Assembly (NCBI GenBank): GCA_963738305.1
Contig: CAVTVU010000001.1
Coordinates: forward strand, 372,001-436,000
Origin: JBBRHQ01 sp963738305
Lineage (GTDB): Bacteria > Actinomycetota > Thermoleophilia > Solirubrobacterales > 70-9
Direction: 5' to 3'
DNA: 64,000 nucleotides
Part shown: one piece after another, positions 63,270 through 64,000 of the stretch
Layout of the letters: every line of letters starts with the position of its first letter
Position numbering within the stretch: the stretch's first letter is position 1
The notes under the pieces: generated by a model
What the model was told of the DNA's origin: nothing
The model's database searches: none
The model's input: the letters and a program-made list of their open reading frames with translations, nothing else
Position numbers and translations under genes: made by a program

Positions 63270-63282
63270 GCTGGGCCCGTCC

Positions 63283-63945
63283 CTACTCGCGGCCGGCCAG
63301 CAGGAGCTCGGCCAGCCGCAGGTCCGCGGGGCCGGTCACCTTGAGGTTCTCGGCCGGGGCCGGGTGGATTCCCACCTTCCCGCCAGCCTTCTCGACCAGC
63401 ATGGCGTCGTCGGTTGCCGACGCGGTCTCACCCTGGGCCATCGCCTCCCGCAGCGCTGCGGTGCGAAACGCCTGCGGCGTCTGCGCCGCCCACAGGCCGG
63501 TCCGCTCCTCGGTCGCGGTGATCAACAGGTCCTCACCGGCTCGCTTCACCGTGTCGGTGACCGGCGCCGCCGCCACCAGCCCGTCGAGATCCTCCCTCGA
63601 GGCCAGCTTCTGGACCACATCGTCTATCAACTGAGCAGTGACCAGAGGGCGGGCTGCGTCATGCACCACGACAAACTCGGTCTCCACCTGCTCCATCCCC
63701 GCAGCCACTGATTCGGACCGGGTCGCCCCACCGCCGACGACCTTCACCTCCGGCCCCCACCGCCCCTCAGCCTCCGCCAGGACCGGCGGCACCGCCACCA
63801 CCACCGGCCCGATCGAGCCGGCGGCCTCGAAGGCGGCCAGCGACCAGGCGACCATCTCCCTGCCCGCGAGCTGGACGAAGGCCTTGGCCCCGCCGGCCCC
63901 GAGCCTCTGCCCGGAGCCGGCGGCTGCGATCAGCGCGGTCGCCTC
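63283..63945 (-). CDS. ispD: 2-C-methyl-D-erythritol 4-phosphate cytidylyltransferase
   Basis: IspD attaches CMP to methylerythritol phosphate in the non-mevalonate pathway. The nucleotide-binding AAAGSGQRLGAGGAKAFVQL, FVVVHDAARPLVT, AAPVTDTVKRA and GLWAAQTPQAFRTAALREA are all intact. The start is unclear: no ATG, GTG or TTG occurs in frame between the window edge and ALIAAAGSG, so the true start may be disturbed by an indel. The stop of the upstream gene is at 63944-63946. Confidence 0.9.
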   Translation of the reverse strand, partial: EATALIAAAGSGQRLGAGGAKAFVQLAGREMVAWSLAAFEAAGSIGPVVVAVPPVLAEAEGRWGPEVKVVGGGATRSESVAAGMEQVETEFVVVHDAARPLVTAQLIDDVVQKLASREDLDGLVAAAPVTDTVKRAGEDLLITATEERTGLWAAQTPQAFRTAALREAMAQGETASATDDAMLVEKAGGKVGIHPAPAENLKVTGPADLRLAELLLAGRE

Positions 63946-64000
63946 AGACGGTCGCGCTGGCGGCGAAACGCTCCTCCAGCAGCGTGTCGAGGAACTCCTC
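63944..64000 (-). CDS. C-terminal end of an unknown protein (partial)
   Basis: The last 57 bases on the minus strand read EEFLDTLLEERFAASATV and TGA. This is the tail of a gene upstream of ispD. In actinobacteria carD often precedes ispD, but 18 residues are not enough to say. Confidence 0.4.
   Translation of the reverse strand, partial: EEFLDTLLEERFAASATV

Noticed and set aside
1..64000. Prophage, integrase or defence island
   Set aside because: No integrase, transposase, capsid, restriction or Cas gene was recognised.

Overview
The window is 64 kb of very GC-rich chromosomal DNA from an actinobacterium, most likely class Thermoleophilia (Solirubrobacterales/Gaiellales-like). This assignment is an inference. 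It rests on actinobacterial gene content (MarP-type protease, RskA anti-sigma factor, paired acyl-CoA dehydrogenases), a Firmicutes-like SigH factor linked to rlmB and cysS, and a small secreted protein (36029-36547) whose N-terminus is typical of Thermoleophilia. There is no phage, plasmid, CRISPR array or recognisable insertion sequence. Most genes are core or metabolic.

Layout. 0-12 kb: end of a UvrD-type helicase-nuclease, exonuclease VII (xseBA), a MarP-like protease divergent from a penicillin-binding protein, a lipoprotein/SRPBCC cluster, a zinc-ribbon FHA protein and a coiled-coil protein. 12-30 kb: glutamate synthase large subunit (gltB), an orphan ParA, the threonine/lysine genes thrB, thrC, hom and lysA, an alpha/beta hydrolase, an M23 peptidase, a cation diffusion facilitator and an acyl-CoA dehydrogenase. 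30-40 kb: a cell-wall-binding-repeat-like protein, a methyltransferase, an MBL hydrolase, and a fatty-acid oxidation block (two adjacent acyl-CoA dehydrogenases, a thiolase, a 3-hydroxyacyl-CoA dehydrogenase). 40-50 kb: CNNM transporter, PCD, BtuF-like protein, rhomboid protease, two ECF sigma loci, a PlsC-GpsA fusion, and a ring-cleaving dioxygenase with a maleylacetate-reductase-like dehydrogenase. 50-64 kb: tRNA-Thr, then the ispD, ispF, cysS, rlmB and sigH series, interrupted by later arrivals (acyl-CoA synthetase, coiled-coil protein, DUF389 protein, SnoaL-like duplicates and gene remnants).

Many genes carry one-base frameshifts, most at short homopolymers. They are concentrated in gltB (12.2-16.9 kb) and in six consecutive genes at 22.9-30.0 kb on both strands. 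Reading frames can be stitched together and catalytic motifs are kept, so these look like consensus errors in the assembly. They are annotated here as single CDSs with apparent frameshifts. True decay is different and is seen only in small remnants: an msrA stump whose lesion falls on the catalytic cysteine motif, two SnoaL-like stumps and an RTX-repeat tail next to the tRNA.

The most interesting non-coding signals are a dispersed family of palindromic elements of about 50 bp with two interchangeable inner stems (six copies), a second 63-bp repeat family (three copies), a 16-bp TetR-like palindrome shared by three fatty-acid oxidation promoter regions, a MarR-like operator at the ring-cleavage operon, and a recurring -10 hexamer only 6-11 nt before start codons, suggesting widespread leaderless transcription. 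No clearly new defence or biosynthetic system was found.
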